From Capitulum mitella (taxonomy: Eukaryota; Arthropoda; Thecostraca; Pollicipedomorpha; Pollicipedidae), in NCBI GenBank assembly GCA_030062745.1, contig CP099849.1:12250144-12314143 (forward strand): 64,000 nucleotides of DNA. Direction: 5' to 3'. The position numbers and the translations under genes are program-made. Shown piece by piece: positions 48,036-61,631 of the stretch; positions within the stretch are counted from its first letter, which is position 1, and each line of letters starts with the position of its first letter. A model generated the notes under the pieces. That model made no database searches. It worked only from the letters and a program-made list of their open reading frames with translations, and had not been told where the DNA came from.

Positions 48036-50160
48036 TACGTCTCTGGATGGATTTTACCCCTTCACTGGATTCCGGCCGGAGATTTCAAACGGGAAGCCCT
48101 TTCAGAACCAAGTCTCATTTCAGGGAGTCCCTGCAAGAACATTTTACACTGTCGGTATTCTGAAGAATGATTAATATTTTGCACTATACCAAATATACAT
48201 TTACGCTATACCAAACGAAACATTTCTGTCGAACTTAACCACCTCCTCCCCTTGGTTCCCGGTCACCAAAAGATAATTTGGTTTCTGCCCCCTACCCTCT
48301 TTATGAGAAGTTTCTACGTCTCTGCGGTGATACGAAATACTACTACCGTATGGTTATCTCACGACGGTACTACACGGTCGCCCGTTTCATTCGTTTCGTT
48401 GAAATGATGCGTATGCAAAGACATGCATATCATAAACCACTGGTAACCTGCGCGAATGGTTCAAACCTAGCCAAGTTAAACAGGAGTTGCAATTATGCAA
48501 AGCCATCCAATGGAAGACATCGATGACGTGAGTGGATCCGTGCTGGTGACACCATGGTGTCAAAAGTTACGCCCCGACTGGTCATCCCGGACTCATAGGA
48601 CCGGCAACGCGTGACTGACCTACCATTTTCTCTTTTCTATTCGCGTTATCTTGACGCCACTAGAAACGTATGATATGAGTAGGGCATGCATATTCATGTT
48701 TTTTTTCAACATTCACACCACTAATGCGTACGTTTGTTTAACTCTAGCCGGACGGAAGGGCTTTTCACTCGCACAGATGATCAGGGGTAGGCACCCCCTA
48801 AATGAACTAGCGCCTCGGGACAAGAAGAAATCGATAGCTGCATGTCCAAGAAATCTAATGGTAACCTAATGTCGACTCCATCAGGCCAGCCACTGATCTT
48901 CAAGGTCAGGTCAAACTTTATGTTTGGGAGCTACAAATGGATTTTCCCCAGTTAAATGGGACACATTGGGGGCCAAATAGGCCTAAAATCGTCCCGCCCC
49001 TCCCCCACCCAAAAATAAGGACATTCTTAGGCAAAAAAGGCCATCTACGGTCGTTGACCTCGTGTGACCTTGAAAAGGTCATTGAACCATCTAAAGCGAT
49101 CTGCTGTCATGTGGACTACCATTCTGAATTGGGTTTATGCCCGTCATCTGCCGTTTATGCATGTCTATTGCCCTAAAACAGTAAAAAAAGACATTTGGCG
49201 CAAAAATCGCTTTGCAAGCTTTCAGTAGTGACGTCATGGCTTGGTGCCCTGAGACAAGATGGGGTCACTTTTTCCAAAACATCTGCAAAGAATGTGTCGT
49301 CAGCTATGCCAGATTTTACGGCGTTGTCATGCGCCGTTTTGCCGTGGTCCCGGAAACACTGCATGGGGGTCCACCCATCCCGTCGGCCGGCGAAGGTTAA
49401 ACGTTTTTATTTCACCTTCACTCCTCCGCCTTGCAAAAACCCTGGCTACGCTACTGCTAGGAACTGTATATTTACTCAGCGTAATGTAAAGTGTTTATGT
49501 CTTCAGGCCACTGGGATAATGAGCAATGCAGTTTGAATGAAATGAGCAAGGCTGCTACGATGACTGATAATGAAATTCATTGCGTGCAGACGTCTCTCGA
49601 ACACTGTGAAGCACAGTGTTATACATGACGTCACCGTCTCCATTCCCGTCAAAGGTCATTCAGTTTGCTGAACAGGACGACAGGGCGGTTCCTGGCACGA
49701 CGCCTGCAGAGACGTCCCAACGGCGGCGGGGTGCTTACCAGGAAAGCAAGGCCGGCTGGCCGAAGGGCACCGGGCCATCACCGATCAGAGTCGAGGCACT
49801 CCGGGAACGAGGACCGTACTTTGACCAGCACTGAGCCGGACTGTTGCCGACGCAGGTTCACGAGTTCATGGGACGAGAGTCCGAGGAAACTTTCATGGAA
49901 CGCCCCAGAAGTCGTCATCAACGTGCACGTCCAAACAGCTTTCGCCACTTTGCAATATAGTTTTACCTATGTGCCTCAAAATCATATGGACGCTATTGCG
50001 AGGCTAGCTTTCATTTCCTTCCCTGTAGTGGCGGTGGAATTTCTCACATTTTGCTTCCGTTTCGTTTTTTTATGTTTTTTCGTTTATGCCGTTTGCTTTC
50101 GTCACTCGTTTTTATCCCTCTTTATCACTTCATTCATTTACTTTGGTACAAGTTGGGCTA
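48036..50160. other. Intergenic, repeat-like
   Basis: Includes dispersed-element ends such as CCCTGGCTACGCTACTGC (49440) and nuclear-receptor-like half sites near 48900 and 49045-49080. No gene recognised. Confidence 0.4.
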
Positions 50161-51371
50161 TTAACCCGCGTCGTTCGGTTACCATCATGCCCGACTGGGG
50201 GGGGGGCAGTTGGACGCCCCCCTCTAACTCACGAACGGTTGGTCGCACGATAAAAATAAGCATACCGTTGGAAAGTTTGTGACGAGTAGAGCTCAAAACT
50301 GGTCTCATTTGTTAGTTTTAGATAATATGTAAGCAATTTACGTCCTATATATGTTTTCTCATAGCCGACTGCATGAGACAGAGAAATGGCCTGAATCTCA
50401 AGGCCTGTGACTAATAACGCATAGGTAAAGGCACCAGCGCACATGTAAAGGTCCGCAAATGCCGATGCACATCTAATTTCTCGGATATGTTCCATATATA
50501 CGCCGAAACGTTGAGTTAAAGACACGGCAATTTTCGCGCCGGCTGTCGGCGTGCGCCGCTGCCGTACGCAGTAAGAAATTAACGGAAAGTAATTTAAACG
50601 TTCCTTTGTTTTCCCGAAAAAGCCTACCCATGTAAATGTTATTGATCTTAGTGGTTCTTGTGATGGGCTTTCATGCTTAAATTTTGGAAAAATTTATTAG
50701 TTATAAATCTACAAAACTGGCCGAGCTTTATTCGCGAGACCCTGTTTATTTCCAAAGATGCAAATTTTTTAAACTTTTTGAGGTTCCTGGTATTACTTAC
50801 GTCTGCGCAAGCCAGTTCTGCCATTTTCTACCCATTCTGAGTAATTTTCCGCTGATTTTGACGGTGGTATATTTTGGCTCACAACAGTTATTCGTGACCT
50901 GATCTCAGGTCAATGGCTGGAAGTCATTGATACTTTGCCCAATGACGGTACTAGATGTCTGCTTCACTCTACACTGCAAATGTTATGAAATATTTCGCCA
51001 ATTTCCGAAGGAAAAAACGACATGTCTTAAAAATGGGCTTGACGTTTGGACACTGACCCAGCAAATTCCGAAAAATCTGAGATAGCAGATTTATTGCATC
51101 TATCACGATCACTAATCCTTGAAAGTAGATTGTGATATCTTGTTTTCCGAAAAGTTACAGGGCGCTAAACACTTTTGGACATAGGTCCGTTTAACCTGAC
51201 CCAGGTCAAGCACCTGACCTGACCTGAGGTCAAGACTTTGACACAAGGTGTAAAAATGATCAAGCAAAAGGTACGCAAAGTTTCGTGACTCTGTGTTTGT
51301 TGGTTCTCTCGCAATCCCAGAAAAACCTCGAGGGAGGGGCGGTCAACTGCCCCCCAGTCGGGACGGGTTCA
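50161..51371. mobile_element. Related 1.2-kb non-autonomous element
   Basis: Starts TTAACCCG (50161) and ends CGGGTTCA (51371). Subterminal inverted segments CCCGACTGGGGGGG…CAGTTGGACGCCCC and GGGGCGGTCAACTGCCCCCC with AGTCGGG. Length 1211 bp, almost the same as the two TTAA MITEs, with the same hairpin layout but a diverged interior. Probably a sister family; the right TTAA is mutated to TTCA. Confidence 0.6.
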
Positions 51372-51942
51372 GTCTCGTTTCCTGCACGTGGACGCTACAA
51401 GTTTGTCAGATAAATAAATAACCCTTTCGGTGTCTTGCACTCATTGGAGAACGGCGTCAGATGTTCCATCTCAATAACTCAACAGCCATTGGACTGATTC
51501 GGCTGACTGAAATGGCAATATACGTATTGCCCTCAGTAATGGCCCCGATACTGTAATATTTTTTTACCTAAAAATGATAGGTATCTTGGGCGTAGCAGGT
51601 CATGCCAAAGGGCAACATTTGTCAGACTTGGAGTGCGTTGTTTTTTGACTTAATGATCGGTAATGATAGATTGCTAATGATGGCGTAATGATGGATATCA
51701 TAATGATACTGACATGTTAAGGCCGAGCAACGTATAGGATCCCAGTCCCGTCTCTTTGACGAAAATAGTTGCTCGGGTCAAACTAGATCACGCAATAACT
51801 GGAGATCATGTACATGATAGTTTAAGGTGTGTCAGAGACGCCGTCTAAGGGCTGGCAACTGCAACAATGTTCACCTGCTGCAAAACTATGTTGCTGGCTA
51901 GCCTTTTCAACGCAGAAACAGTCCTAGCAACACAACACAACA

Positions 51943-52244
51943 CATGTTTAAGATTTAGTAAGACTGAGTACCGTAAAATATTTAAAGCTTGTGCAACACA
52001 ACAGGGATGCAAAACCCTATAGCATAAAGTTCTCCAAAATTCCGCTCATGTGGTTTTTTGGTTTGTAAAAGCCATTTAATGTCAGAGAACTTTTGTCGCG
52101 CCTTGTTGACCTTGCTGACCTATAAAACGACCAGCCTGCAGTTTTTTTACCCAAAATGCAGCGGTCACGTGTTTAGTTTGCAATAACTTTCCTGCTAACG
52201 TGTTTGTGCCGTTTTGATCATTCACTGGTGTAATCAGTTATTAA

Positions 52245-52302
<58 letters not shown>

Positions 52303-52619
52303 CATCAAAAATAAATTTCATGTGTAGTATTGGTAATTATCCCTCGCCACTACAGGCTAATGCAGCCCCCCTCCCCCGAGTTTTTTCACTTGATGTCCCT
52401 GAGTGACAATTTCGACCGCTCTCAACTTTTTCGTGGCTGGATTCTAGCTTTATTTCGTAATCTCTGGAAATCTGAAGTCATTATTTTGACAGGTTACTGA
52501 CCTATGACCTCGTTTGGGATGGGATGTCATAAAGAGATAATGTGATGGCCATGGTCCTCATCGGGTAACACAAGCTTTAAATGTTTTACGGTACTCAGTC
52601 TTATTAAATCTTAAACATG
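51943..52619. mobile_element. Fold-back (long inverted repeat) element
   Basis: Arms of about 52 bp: CATGTTTAAGATTTAGTAAG… at 51943 and its complement ending 52619, with two or three mismatches. The ~570-bp interior contains an (AT)n run at 52248-52295 and no coding sequence. Confidence 0.85.
52248..52295. repeat. (AT)n microsatellite
   Basis: About 24 AT units inside the fold-back element. Confidence 0.95.
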
Positions 52620-54711
52620 GATGAGAGCTATGTAGTCAGTGATCTCTACATTGCAGTCATTACTTGGATCAGTGCCATCTTTAGCCAAAGTCATAAAATG
52701 TGTTTACTGACCTTTGTGGCCTTTTATCAACCTAATAGGGGTCATGTTATAATGAAGGAGACTGGATTAGATGTATTCGAAAACACTGCTTTGTTTTCCA
52801 AAAGTAATTCATTCATGGTCAGAAAACGTTTTGGGCCCCTTAAAAGCACTTTGTACGTTACGTCCCAAACGAATAGAAAGAAAGAATTCAAAAATGTTGT
52901 TTGCCCCCGCTGTCCTGTATATGTGGCGCCGTTGATAGTGCGCCGTCCCTTGTGCCACCTCCATTGCCATACTGTCGAAGATGACCAAATAGAGAAAACT
53001 GACGAGGGTTAAAGGTTTCAACATTTTATGGTTACAGAACCAATATATTTGCACCAAGTAGGCCAAAATCATAAATATATGGTTAGCCCTTACAGACTGA
53101 GCACATAGTACGCAAGTGAGTTCTTGAACAGAAGTAATCAGTCACACAGTAGTCTATTTTGTCAAGTTATACATTGCAGAGACGAATAAACTTCCTTCAT
53201 GGATGAACGCTGCAAATAAACTAACTGCTCGATAGGTGTGCCATGGCAGTCTGAGCTCGATGGTGTGCAAAAGAAATGTTTTTTTTTCATAAAGTAATTT
53301 TGTGAATGGCATCCTATGGCGTATCACTTTGTGAGTTGTGGATAAATCCGGTAAAAGGACTGAGCCAGCTTTATAATGCGAACGTATACCGAAATCCGCG
53401 AAATGCAGTGTTGTGAAGGAAGATACAAATGAAACACTTAAAACGGCGGAGTGGCACGTGTACAATTTGAGATAATTAATGAAAAGGATGAAGTACCGTT
53501 GAAGGAGAAGGATGGAAATCCGAAGGATAATTTGACTTGCTAACTCATTTTCAAAGCCCCAGCGACGATCCCGAGGTTTACGCAAATGGTGCATCCCGTT
53601 TAGGTCCTTTAACACGACGGAGCTCCTTCAAAATCCTCTAAATACTCATTTCCAGACCAAAAAGTCTTTAATAAGCTAACAAAGCTGGTATTCTGACTTA
53701 AATTGACGCTTTATTTAAGATAACATGACCTATGATGAACTAGCGTGAGGTCATCAGTGGTCTTAATTCCCCCCCAAGACATGACGACACAAACTGTACA
53801 CTATCAGCCATGAAGATATCCATAGGATATGCATATGCGATCATTTCGCCCGTCCAATGTATCGATAAAGAGCAAGCAAATTAAAAAAGGCAAAATCATA
53901 AAACGTCGCCATCTTTATGAAGCCATGCTTCGTTACCTCGGATGACGTGGAGATGTGTCCCCCCACAAAAATTTGTACTGAACGCAAAATTTGTATACTG
54001 AGGAGTACTGAGAATCCGAGAAGGCCGCGCTGCTTGGTTCTGGAGTTATGCCGTAAAAGTGGGACATCTCACATCTCTCCTCCACGAGGTCGAGGTGTAT
54101 TTCCCAATTTTACACGGATTCTGCATTTCACACGCATTCGCATCACATTCATTCATTTTAAACCCTCTCTGTTGCTTCTTTCCGTGAGCTGGGCTGACGT
54201 ATGTTGAGTTTTGTCGTGTGCATTCTGGTATAAAAATATGTAATGAATGTAATGTGCATAGGAATTTCAGCAGAGGCAAGGCTCATGTGCAGATATGTGC
54301 TGGCTGTAACGAAAGTTATCCAAACGATATCGTCTGAAGCTGTTAAATCACCCCAGTACGAGGCGAGACGTGGTAACAGAGGTCAAGAGGCTGTCGGCGT
54401 AAGTCCCCGGTCCGAGCGTGCGATAAGAGCCGGCGCGGTCCGATTCGGCCTCATGCGACACTCGTCGAACAGGGCGGGCCCGTCAGGCGCTCCCTCACCG
54501 CCGCCGGCCGGGGCCAAGGCTCCAGCCGTTCTGGTCCGGCCGGACCGGACAGGGCCTTCGCTACCACGTCAGGTTGTCACAGCAGACAGTCGGCCCCCAT
54601 GCACTGGGCGAAGACTGGTGGTGTGGGGCTGGAGCGGCCGGAGAACATGCCGGAATGATTTTTCGGGCCCGTTCTGGCTGGTTTTGCTTTTTCATGCATT
54701 GCCTTTGCGTT
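52620..54711. other. Intergenic, nothing recognised
   Basis: A 131-residue open frame at 52617-53012 starts at the edge of the fold-back element and shows no family motif or codon bias; I do not call it a gene. GC-rich segment at 54400-54640 without support for an exon. Confidence 0.4.
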
Positions 54712-54972
54712 TTGGTTCCATGCAGCCAAGGGGCAATGGGGGCCAGCCCCTCTCTGAGCCAAGCACTCTGCACTAGATATATAGCGATTTCGCAGGAATA
54801 CCGAATACTGATCATATATATGTTGCAAAAGCAAAAATTATATGCTTTCCTGTGCGTTAAATATGAATTAAGTTACGTAAAATTGTTGCTTTTCCCTATA
54901 AATTTGGTCATATTCCAGTGGCATGCGACAAAATTTCACATTTGCCCCACCGCGGAAAATCCTGGCTATGTG
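54712..54972 (-). repeat. Dispersed element end, copy 2 (inverted)
   Basis: Reverse complement reads ATAGCCAGGATTTTCC, GCTTTTGCAACATATATATG, ATCAGTATTCGGTATTCC and GCTTGGCTCAGAG, collinear with 47793-48035. Confidence 0.85.
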
Positions 54973-56275
54973 TCTGGCTCCACGCAGCGGTAGAGGCCAT
55001 ATCCAGAAAACCAACCGTAAAGTTGCCGAATTCAGTACCGATTCGTCAAGATTCCAATGAAAGTCAAGCCACAGCACGTGGCGTGGGAAAATTGGAATGA
55101 TTAAGAACAAAAAAAAATGACTTGTGCATCATCGTTGCGATGATAACGATTGACAGCTAGCTGGTACACTGGTGGTGGCAGACAGCAGAACCTAAATTTT
55201 CCAGAATTCTTACGAAGTGAAGATAACGATTAAAAATATATTCAGCATTCCACCACCCCAAATGGCACTCCGAACGCATAACAAGATATTGATCGTGTTC
55301 GAGCTCCTGCTTGAGCCTGCTTGCGCAGCTCCGTAGCGAAAGATTCACCAACCAAAGACGTTCAAACGCTGAGGCGCGCAATGGCGTGCAAGCTAAAAGC
55401 CTTTTGCTTGCGGCTGTTTGCGCTGCTTGCTCTGAGACGGGTAAACCTACCGCAAGTAACCGCAAACTAGACAGTCCAGGCAGCATGGTGGCGTTGGAGT
55501 TGTGCATTGTTATCATTTGCATATGTGAAATATTCGATGCAGTGTAAAATATTGTCAATTTGTATTGTAAACTAAAGATGTAATATACAAAATCGTATTT
55601 CTCATTCCATGTGCTTGCAAGTGCTTGGGACCCTTCCCGACTAACCTTTGTGTTTGGCCGCAGGAACACGCGGCTTGTGCGGTCACGCAAGCACGACCTC
55701 CAAGAGGGCAATTGTAAAGCCTCGCTATCTAAGTCTACTTCATGCAGAAAACAGCTCTCGCCTCAACCAGATCAGATTGAAATGCCACCTGGATTCGAGA
55801 ACGAAACTTCTATTACTTATCCTCCGTCCAACCCGACAACCAACAGCAGCGTGACTAGCATGCAAACGACGATACACGACTCAGTAATAATCCAACCACA
55901 TACGTAACAGCGGCTTCCACCTTACCGCAAAACAAATACGCAGGAAGGGGCAAAAGTGCGTATCAGAGAGTACCTTTGAGCAGCGCACGAGAACGACGCG
56001 AAGGGAAAAAGCATGCGCCTTACGGAGTAGCCACGAGCAGACACCCACGGAAACGATGGTTGAGGAAAATGAGTGCGACTCAGGGAGTAGCCCTAAGAGG
56101 AATCGCACGGGAGCGAATCGAGACGCCGACAGTGTACCGCTTGCGGAACTGTTTCTGTTGTCAGTTCGGGGTCACGTGGCGAACGGACAACCAGCCAACA
56201 GAAGACAGGAAAAGGGGCGGGAGTAGACAAAAAGGAAAAAAACTTTAGGAGCAAAAGATATCCAGCGCAAAGGCC
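54973..56275. other. Intergenic, nothing recognised
   Basis: No supportable exon. AT-rich with scattered repeat-like sequence. Confidence 0.35.
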
Positions 56276-56345
56276 GGGAACTGAACCCATCTTACTCCTG
56301 TGCCTCGCAAACATCCTACCACTCAACTATCTTTCCGCATGCGGG
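56276..56345 (-). repeat. tRNA-like sequence (SINE head or tRNA pseudogene)
   Basis: The minus strand reads TAGTTGAGTGGTAGGATG (A box), then GGGTTCAGTTCCCGGC (B box) at 31-bp spacing, as in a glycine/glutamate-type tRNA internal promoter. The B box deviates (GGTTCAGTTCC for GGTTCGANTCC), the anticodon arm does not pair well and the T stem has mismatches, so it is not a functional tRNA. Confidence 0.6.
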
Positions 56346-59300
56346 CACATGGGAAAGACCTTGGGAAAATAACAATCACTTTAGGTGTCCCGGAAAATAA
56401 AGTGAGTGAAATCTGGAAAGTTTTCCTAATTTCGGGTTGGTTGGAGACCCTAAATTTGAGTTGGCCTCCTCGTGGGCCGAATTCTGGCTACGCTTCTGCT
56501 CTTAGCACGTGATGGACCCGCCAGCGGCAAACTATGAATATGGTTTCCCGAACCAGAATCCTGCATTAACGCACTGACTAGCAGAAGCGGCGGAACGTGT
56601 TCCGGCAAGGGGGGAGGGACACCGGGAACGAAACGTTTTCGAAACATTTCTTTCCTTGCAACGCCATAGGGTTAATGTTAAATTTCACCAGTTCAGGAGG
56701 CACGTTACCCCCGTGACCCACCGTGCCGCCGCTTATGCTGACTAGCTTTTCGCGGCGGTGTTGCCGGCTGCCCTTGAACCTCATCATTCGAGAAGCTGTT
56801 GCCTACGGAACCGGTCTGGCAGAGGGGCTGCTGAAGGAACGATCTATTAGTAAATGCCCGCTGCAATAGATAGCTGGTGGCAAAGCGAATGCATCATGCA
56901 CCTCGGATCTCCTACAATAAAAAACTTAGCTAAAAAGGGAAGCCATATGATGACATTCTTAGCAGTGCCTATACAAGCACGCAACAGTAGAAGCATGTCA
57001 TATTTGTCATTAAACTATTACATCCCTATAAATGGTCGAGTTTTCAGGTAAAAACAACGTCGATATATCAAAGGCAGATTACCTCAGTAGAACTGTAAAA
57101 GAGCTCCAGCCGCCAGCCCCAGCCACTCAGGAGACGGCAGTACCAGCGCAGCAGATGACAGGTTCTCCATGGCTAGCCGCTGCGGTCCTCCTTCACCTGT
57201 GCTGAGGACGTGTGGAGGGGCGCCGCCGCCGGCCCCAGGATCTCCTGTACCGGGACGTGGCCGCCGTGGCCTGGCGGTGGACACCGTCTGCGGTGAGAAA
57301 GACCAGTTTCCGCCGACTTTTGACCCGGTCACTGCTGTCACTGGGCCCAGCTACGGCAAACCCGGACCTGGATGCCAATGGCTCGTGCCGTTTGGAACCT
57401 AGTCCCGGCCGCCCGGAGCGTCAACATCGCGGTATGTGGAGCCGGGTACACCATCTCGATGTCTGGTTACCGCGGTGGTCTTTCGCTGTCAACGAGCCTG
57501 GTTACCGCTATCTTTCAGACCGATTACCACCGACTTGGGACTGGTAGCCGTCGCCTCTGACCTTGCAGATGCCGCCAGCTCTGAACAACTGAGCTTGGCT
57601 ACCGTCTTTTTTCCTTCCCACCACCTACTACCAGGTGGCCAGGAGTGGTCCCGCCCCAATCCACCACGACGCAAGTCACCTTACGTTTACTCCCAGGGAA
57701 ATCAGAGTTGTAAACCAAAGAGAATAATACAAGTCGTAGCACTCCCTGCTAAGAATGGAAGAGAAAAACTAACTACTCAAATACAAAACATCACCCGTAC
57801 TAGTATGTGTTAATCAACAGGAGAGGAAGTAGTCTCAGCCAAGAAACCTCCGACTGTCCGCTAAACCATTTCCGTCAACAAGTTCAGTGACGTTAAACAA
57901 AAAAAAAATACTTCCTGAGGTGGGCGGAAACACTCGACTGTCTCTCGAAAGCCCCTACTCATCACAGGCCGACCACTGGTGTAGCCCACCGGGACTAAGC
58001 AAGGCTTGCTGTCCGTTGGGCCAGCTCAGCGCCGGCCAATTGATAACGGTGGCCTAAAAAAATAAAATAAACACACACAGCACCCATCCAGAAAACTCAT
58101 GCATGAAAAACCAAACTCACAGGTTCTCACACATCCACAGACAGACAAACAGACACGCCTATACGCAGACACACAGACACCTACGCAAACATGCATGCAG
58201 AATGCACTCACGCACGCACAATCAGGTCACTTCGGGACCTGTTTACCTTCCGTCCCTAAATCCTGGCTACCACCACTTTTGAAGGTAACCATGTTGGTTA
58301 CCATCCATCAAGCCTGGTTATCTCTGGGCCCGGTTGCCGTCGTTCCGGGGCCTGGTAGCCGGCAGCTGCCTGCCGGCCGGGCCGGGTCCGCAGTCCGGCG
58401 GTGCTCTCGGGGGTCGGACTGGTACAGCCGGCCCACGTGCAGGTCCCCCCTCCCCCTCGCCCCCCTCCGCTCGCCACAGAGGGACCACGCGGCCAGCCCG
58501 CAACCAGTCACGTGCAGGACTCTGCCGCGTCCGGGCGGCCGCTGACAGTGCGCAGACACCGAGGACGGTTTCTCCGAGCCATTCCAGGCCGGAGTGAGAT
58601 CAGGTGAGGGCTGACAGTGAAATAGGTGAAGCGTCTTGGACGGCTTACTAACTCGCTGAGTTCACAGCGAGGGAAACAGCAAATTTATGGCCTTTTCCAT
58701 TTATGAACTTGACTTGAGAGCTTTTGGTACGTGATATTGGAATCAAGTTTCTTACTTATTAACAGGGTCGTAGGAACATCCGGAAAAGTGGGGGGACAGA
58801 GACATTTTCCCCATAGAACTAATGTTAAATTCCCCAAAAACTTGGTGGAGCATACCTCTGGCTTCCCTCTCCTACGTCCATGTTACCAAACATTTTGTTG
58901 GCGAATTGGAGTAGAGATAATGCGGATTTTCGCGTGCCGACATTGCTACAACATTTCATTCCAGTAGCCCATGGGAGATCTTGAGGAATGTTGCTTCCGC
59001 AAAATTATTAAGAATACAAACACTACTGAATCCCACTTTTCCCACGACATGCCGTAAGTGCAGATTACTTTTGTGATGTGGGAATGTCCCCGCATTCCCA
59101 CTCTACATAGTTCATTTTCATCTATGGAGTCTGTTTCCGTCCCGGATCAGGAGACGCCGGCTCATTGTGTGTACCGAATTTTTAACGTGAATAATGTACT
59201 GCTTTTAACAACGCAGAGCCGCTGCTGGAGCAGAAATGTTTCTTCTGCACAGCACAAGGGAAGACAATGTGTCAGTACCTCCACAGTCACATTTTTACTA

Positions 59301-59624
59301 TTCACAGTTAATTACTGAGTTTTATGGTCACCATATGTGGGGATTAATCGTAAAGCTTAATTCGGCGTGCTGTATATCATTCCGTGTGGATCAGCACCTT
59401 GCAGTTCTGCACCTTGCTTGAAAAACTGCATTTGACATTGAATCGTGCCTTAAGCAAGTCACATCACACGCTTCTGTTCAGTGTTTCGTGCTGAGGCGTT
59501 TTCTAGAACTTTCATTTAAGTTTTTTTATGTCTACTGTAACATAGATATCTATATGATATACATTTATGTATCCGTATATATAGGGGCGCAAGAGCTCCC
59601 CCACAGTTCCGGGAAGGGACAAAG
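56346..59624. other. Intergenic, repeat-rich
   Basis: Contains element-end sequences (CTGGCTACGCTTCTGC at 56485; ATCCTGGCTACCACC at 58258) and degenerate CTGGTTACCGC-type repeats at 57450-57610 and 58260-58370. No gene could be supported. Confidence 0.4.
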
Positions 59625-59725
59625 AAGCATTTTGGGTCAATTCGTTCCAGTCAACGCCCATAGGGTCAACTGCTAAATTTCAAAAAAAAACTTTTGGGTG
59701 GGCCGCTGCCAGCCCTACCCTCCCC
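59625..59725 (+). repeat. Dispersed repeat, CAACGCCCATAGGGTCA family, copy 2
   Basis: TTCCAGTCAACGCCCATAGG then AAATTTCAAAAAAAAAC, collinear with 23808-23910. Confidence 0.7.
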
Positions 59726-61631
59726 CCTCCCCCGCTTCCTACACCCTTGTAAGTATATATCAAAAGAGCGTCTTCCATAATTTACGCATCGGTGGACGAG
59801 GGACAGTCGTGACCAGCTTTACGTTAATGAATAAGAAATGGGCGCTGCGTCAAAAAAAAAAACATGACAGGGGAGGGGATAAAAAATCCGGGTATACCCA
59901 GATTAAAGTGCGTCACACAGGTCATGGAAGGAACCAAATCGACGTAGCTAAAGTTATCCGTAAGCCCGTGGTTTTGGCGTCCGCCCATATGTTGAGATTG
60001 TAACTAACCTCAGCTGGAAGGATTTTCCCCATGTGGCGAAATGTGTTCTCGAATTATCAAACAGGAACCTAGACTGTACCTAAACGCCGCTGACCCCTCG
60101 CTGAACTCGGCAGCGAGGGGTCAGTGGGAAGCCGGATCGCCTAACCTGTCCTCATCGCAACTGGCCGCCAGATGACGGTATTGCGCAATCGTAGCAGACG
60201 GAAAGAAATGAAAGGAAAGATCACAAGTTGAAAAGGAGGGACGCCAGTCTCCTGAAGGGAATGCTAATCCGGCGGTAATATTTACGCCTCAAAATCTGAA
60301 TCAGATTTACATCCCTGCTTACGCCCTTCCCAGGCCCTTGTCAACGACGCCAGTCATAATGAAAACCAATCCTTTTACGGCTGGTGAGCCCCGAGGAGTG
60401 GGGGATGGGGTGGTCCTATCCTTTCTCCCTAAAATACAATGATTGTGGCATTGTGCCTGTGGTGATGACTGGAAAGAAACGGTCTGACCGGAACGGAAGC
60501 AGCTATCGCAGGTAAACTTTTGAGAGTTTCACCATTTTCCTTTAGATTCCAGCAATTGCTGCCAGATTTTGTTGGTTTCTTCGCGCGGATGAGACAACTT
60601 GCATACCATGTTGCAGAGCAGGCAACTTACGTTATCGTCGGTGCACAAAGGATTTGACGACGCAGTTGCGGCAGTTGCGCGTTTGTCTGCAACGTGGGCC
60701 AGCGTTGCACTGCGCTGAACGTGGAACGGTATTCTAGCTTGTGGAAAGTATGGCTGAGTGGTTTGGGAGGTCTCTTAGCATGTGATAATGCATTTCATTT
60801 GGTGTCTAATGTTTGCGTGACCGTTGACTTCTGACCGTAGATAAATGTTTTTGCAGTTCCCATATTGTTATGTAAGCTCCACATCTTAGGACCTGTTTGA
60901 TAATGTGTCTGTTTGATTCTGAATGTTTACTGAGATTTTATTACTGCACTGTTCAGTACTGAATAAAGTGTTGAAATTTTATATCCTAGATAACTTGGAT
61001 TTGGTTTTGACTGAAGACAGATTTGAGGCACTGCTGCCAGGTATGCCCATAGTTGGGGCATCAGTGTTATAGTTATGGTCATTGAAAACATGGAGTGTGA
61101 TTCCATCTCTGGTGACACAAATGATTTCCAGTTTGGTTATTAAAAACATTGATTGTGATGTCATCTCTGGTGATTCCAGTCCTTTTCAGTAACATCTACC
61201 TGTGGTTTTTGCTGTTGCATGAATCTTGGCAAAGCATGTTCATTGATGCATTGAGCCAAAATGACATAACTTTATGAAATACTGATAATGTTAGGAAAAT
61301 TCTGGAACAGGACTATATGCTTTTCTGAAAGTTAGTTGCTTGCATATTTCTTTTTCAAGGCTCCATAGTGAGAGCAAAATTTGGCTGAAAGTCTTTAGTC
61401 AAGATTTTCCATGATTTTCAGGATGACGCCTCACTGCATCTTTTTTGATTTTGTCAAAATGCTGTGTTTTTTCCACTTGTGGCTGCTTCTTAAGAGAAGT
61501 GGTAAACCTTCAACCATTTGTTTTTTGTGTAGGCATTTTCAATGCAAATGCTGGTTTTGATAGGTCAGGCTGGATCAAGGCATATTTAATGTTGGAAATG
61601 TCACAGTCACCCTTAGATGTAAGATAGGGAG

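Noticed and set aside
52617..53012. 131-codon open frame
   Set aside because: Starts at the fold-back element border in AT-rich DNA; no family motif and no codon bias like the real exons.
57169..57402. Motif DLLYRDVAAVAWRW resembling a KRAB box
   Set aside because: Short chance match in GC-rich DNA; KRAB proteins are vertebrate and no zinc-finger exon is nearby.
58308..58559. GC-rich minus-strand frame with possible exon
   Set aside because: No recognisable domain, ambiguous splice sites, and surrounding CTGGTTACC-type repeats.
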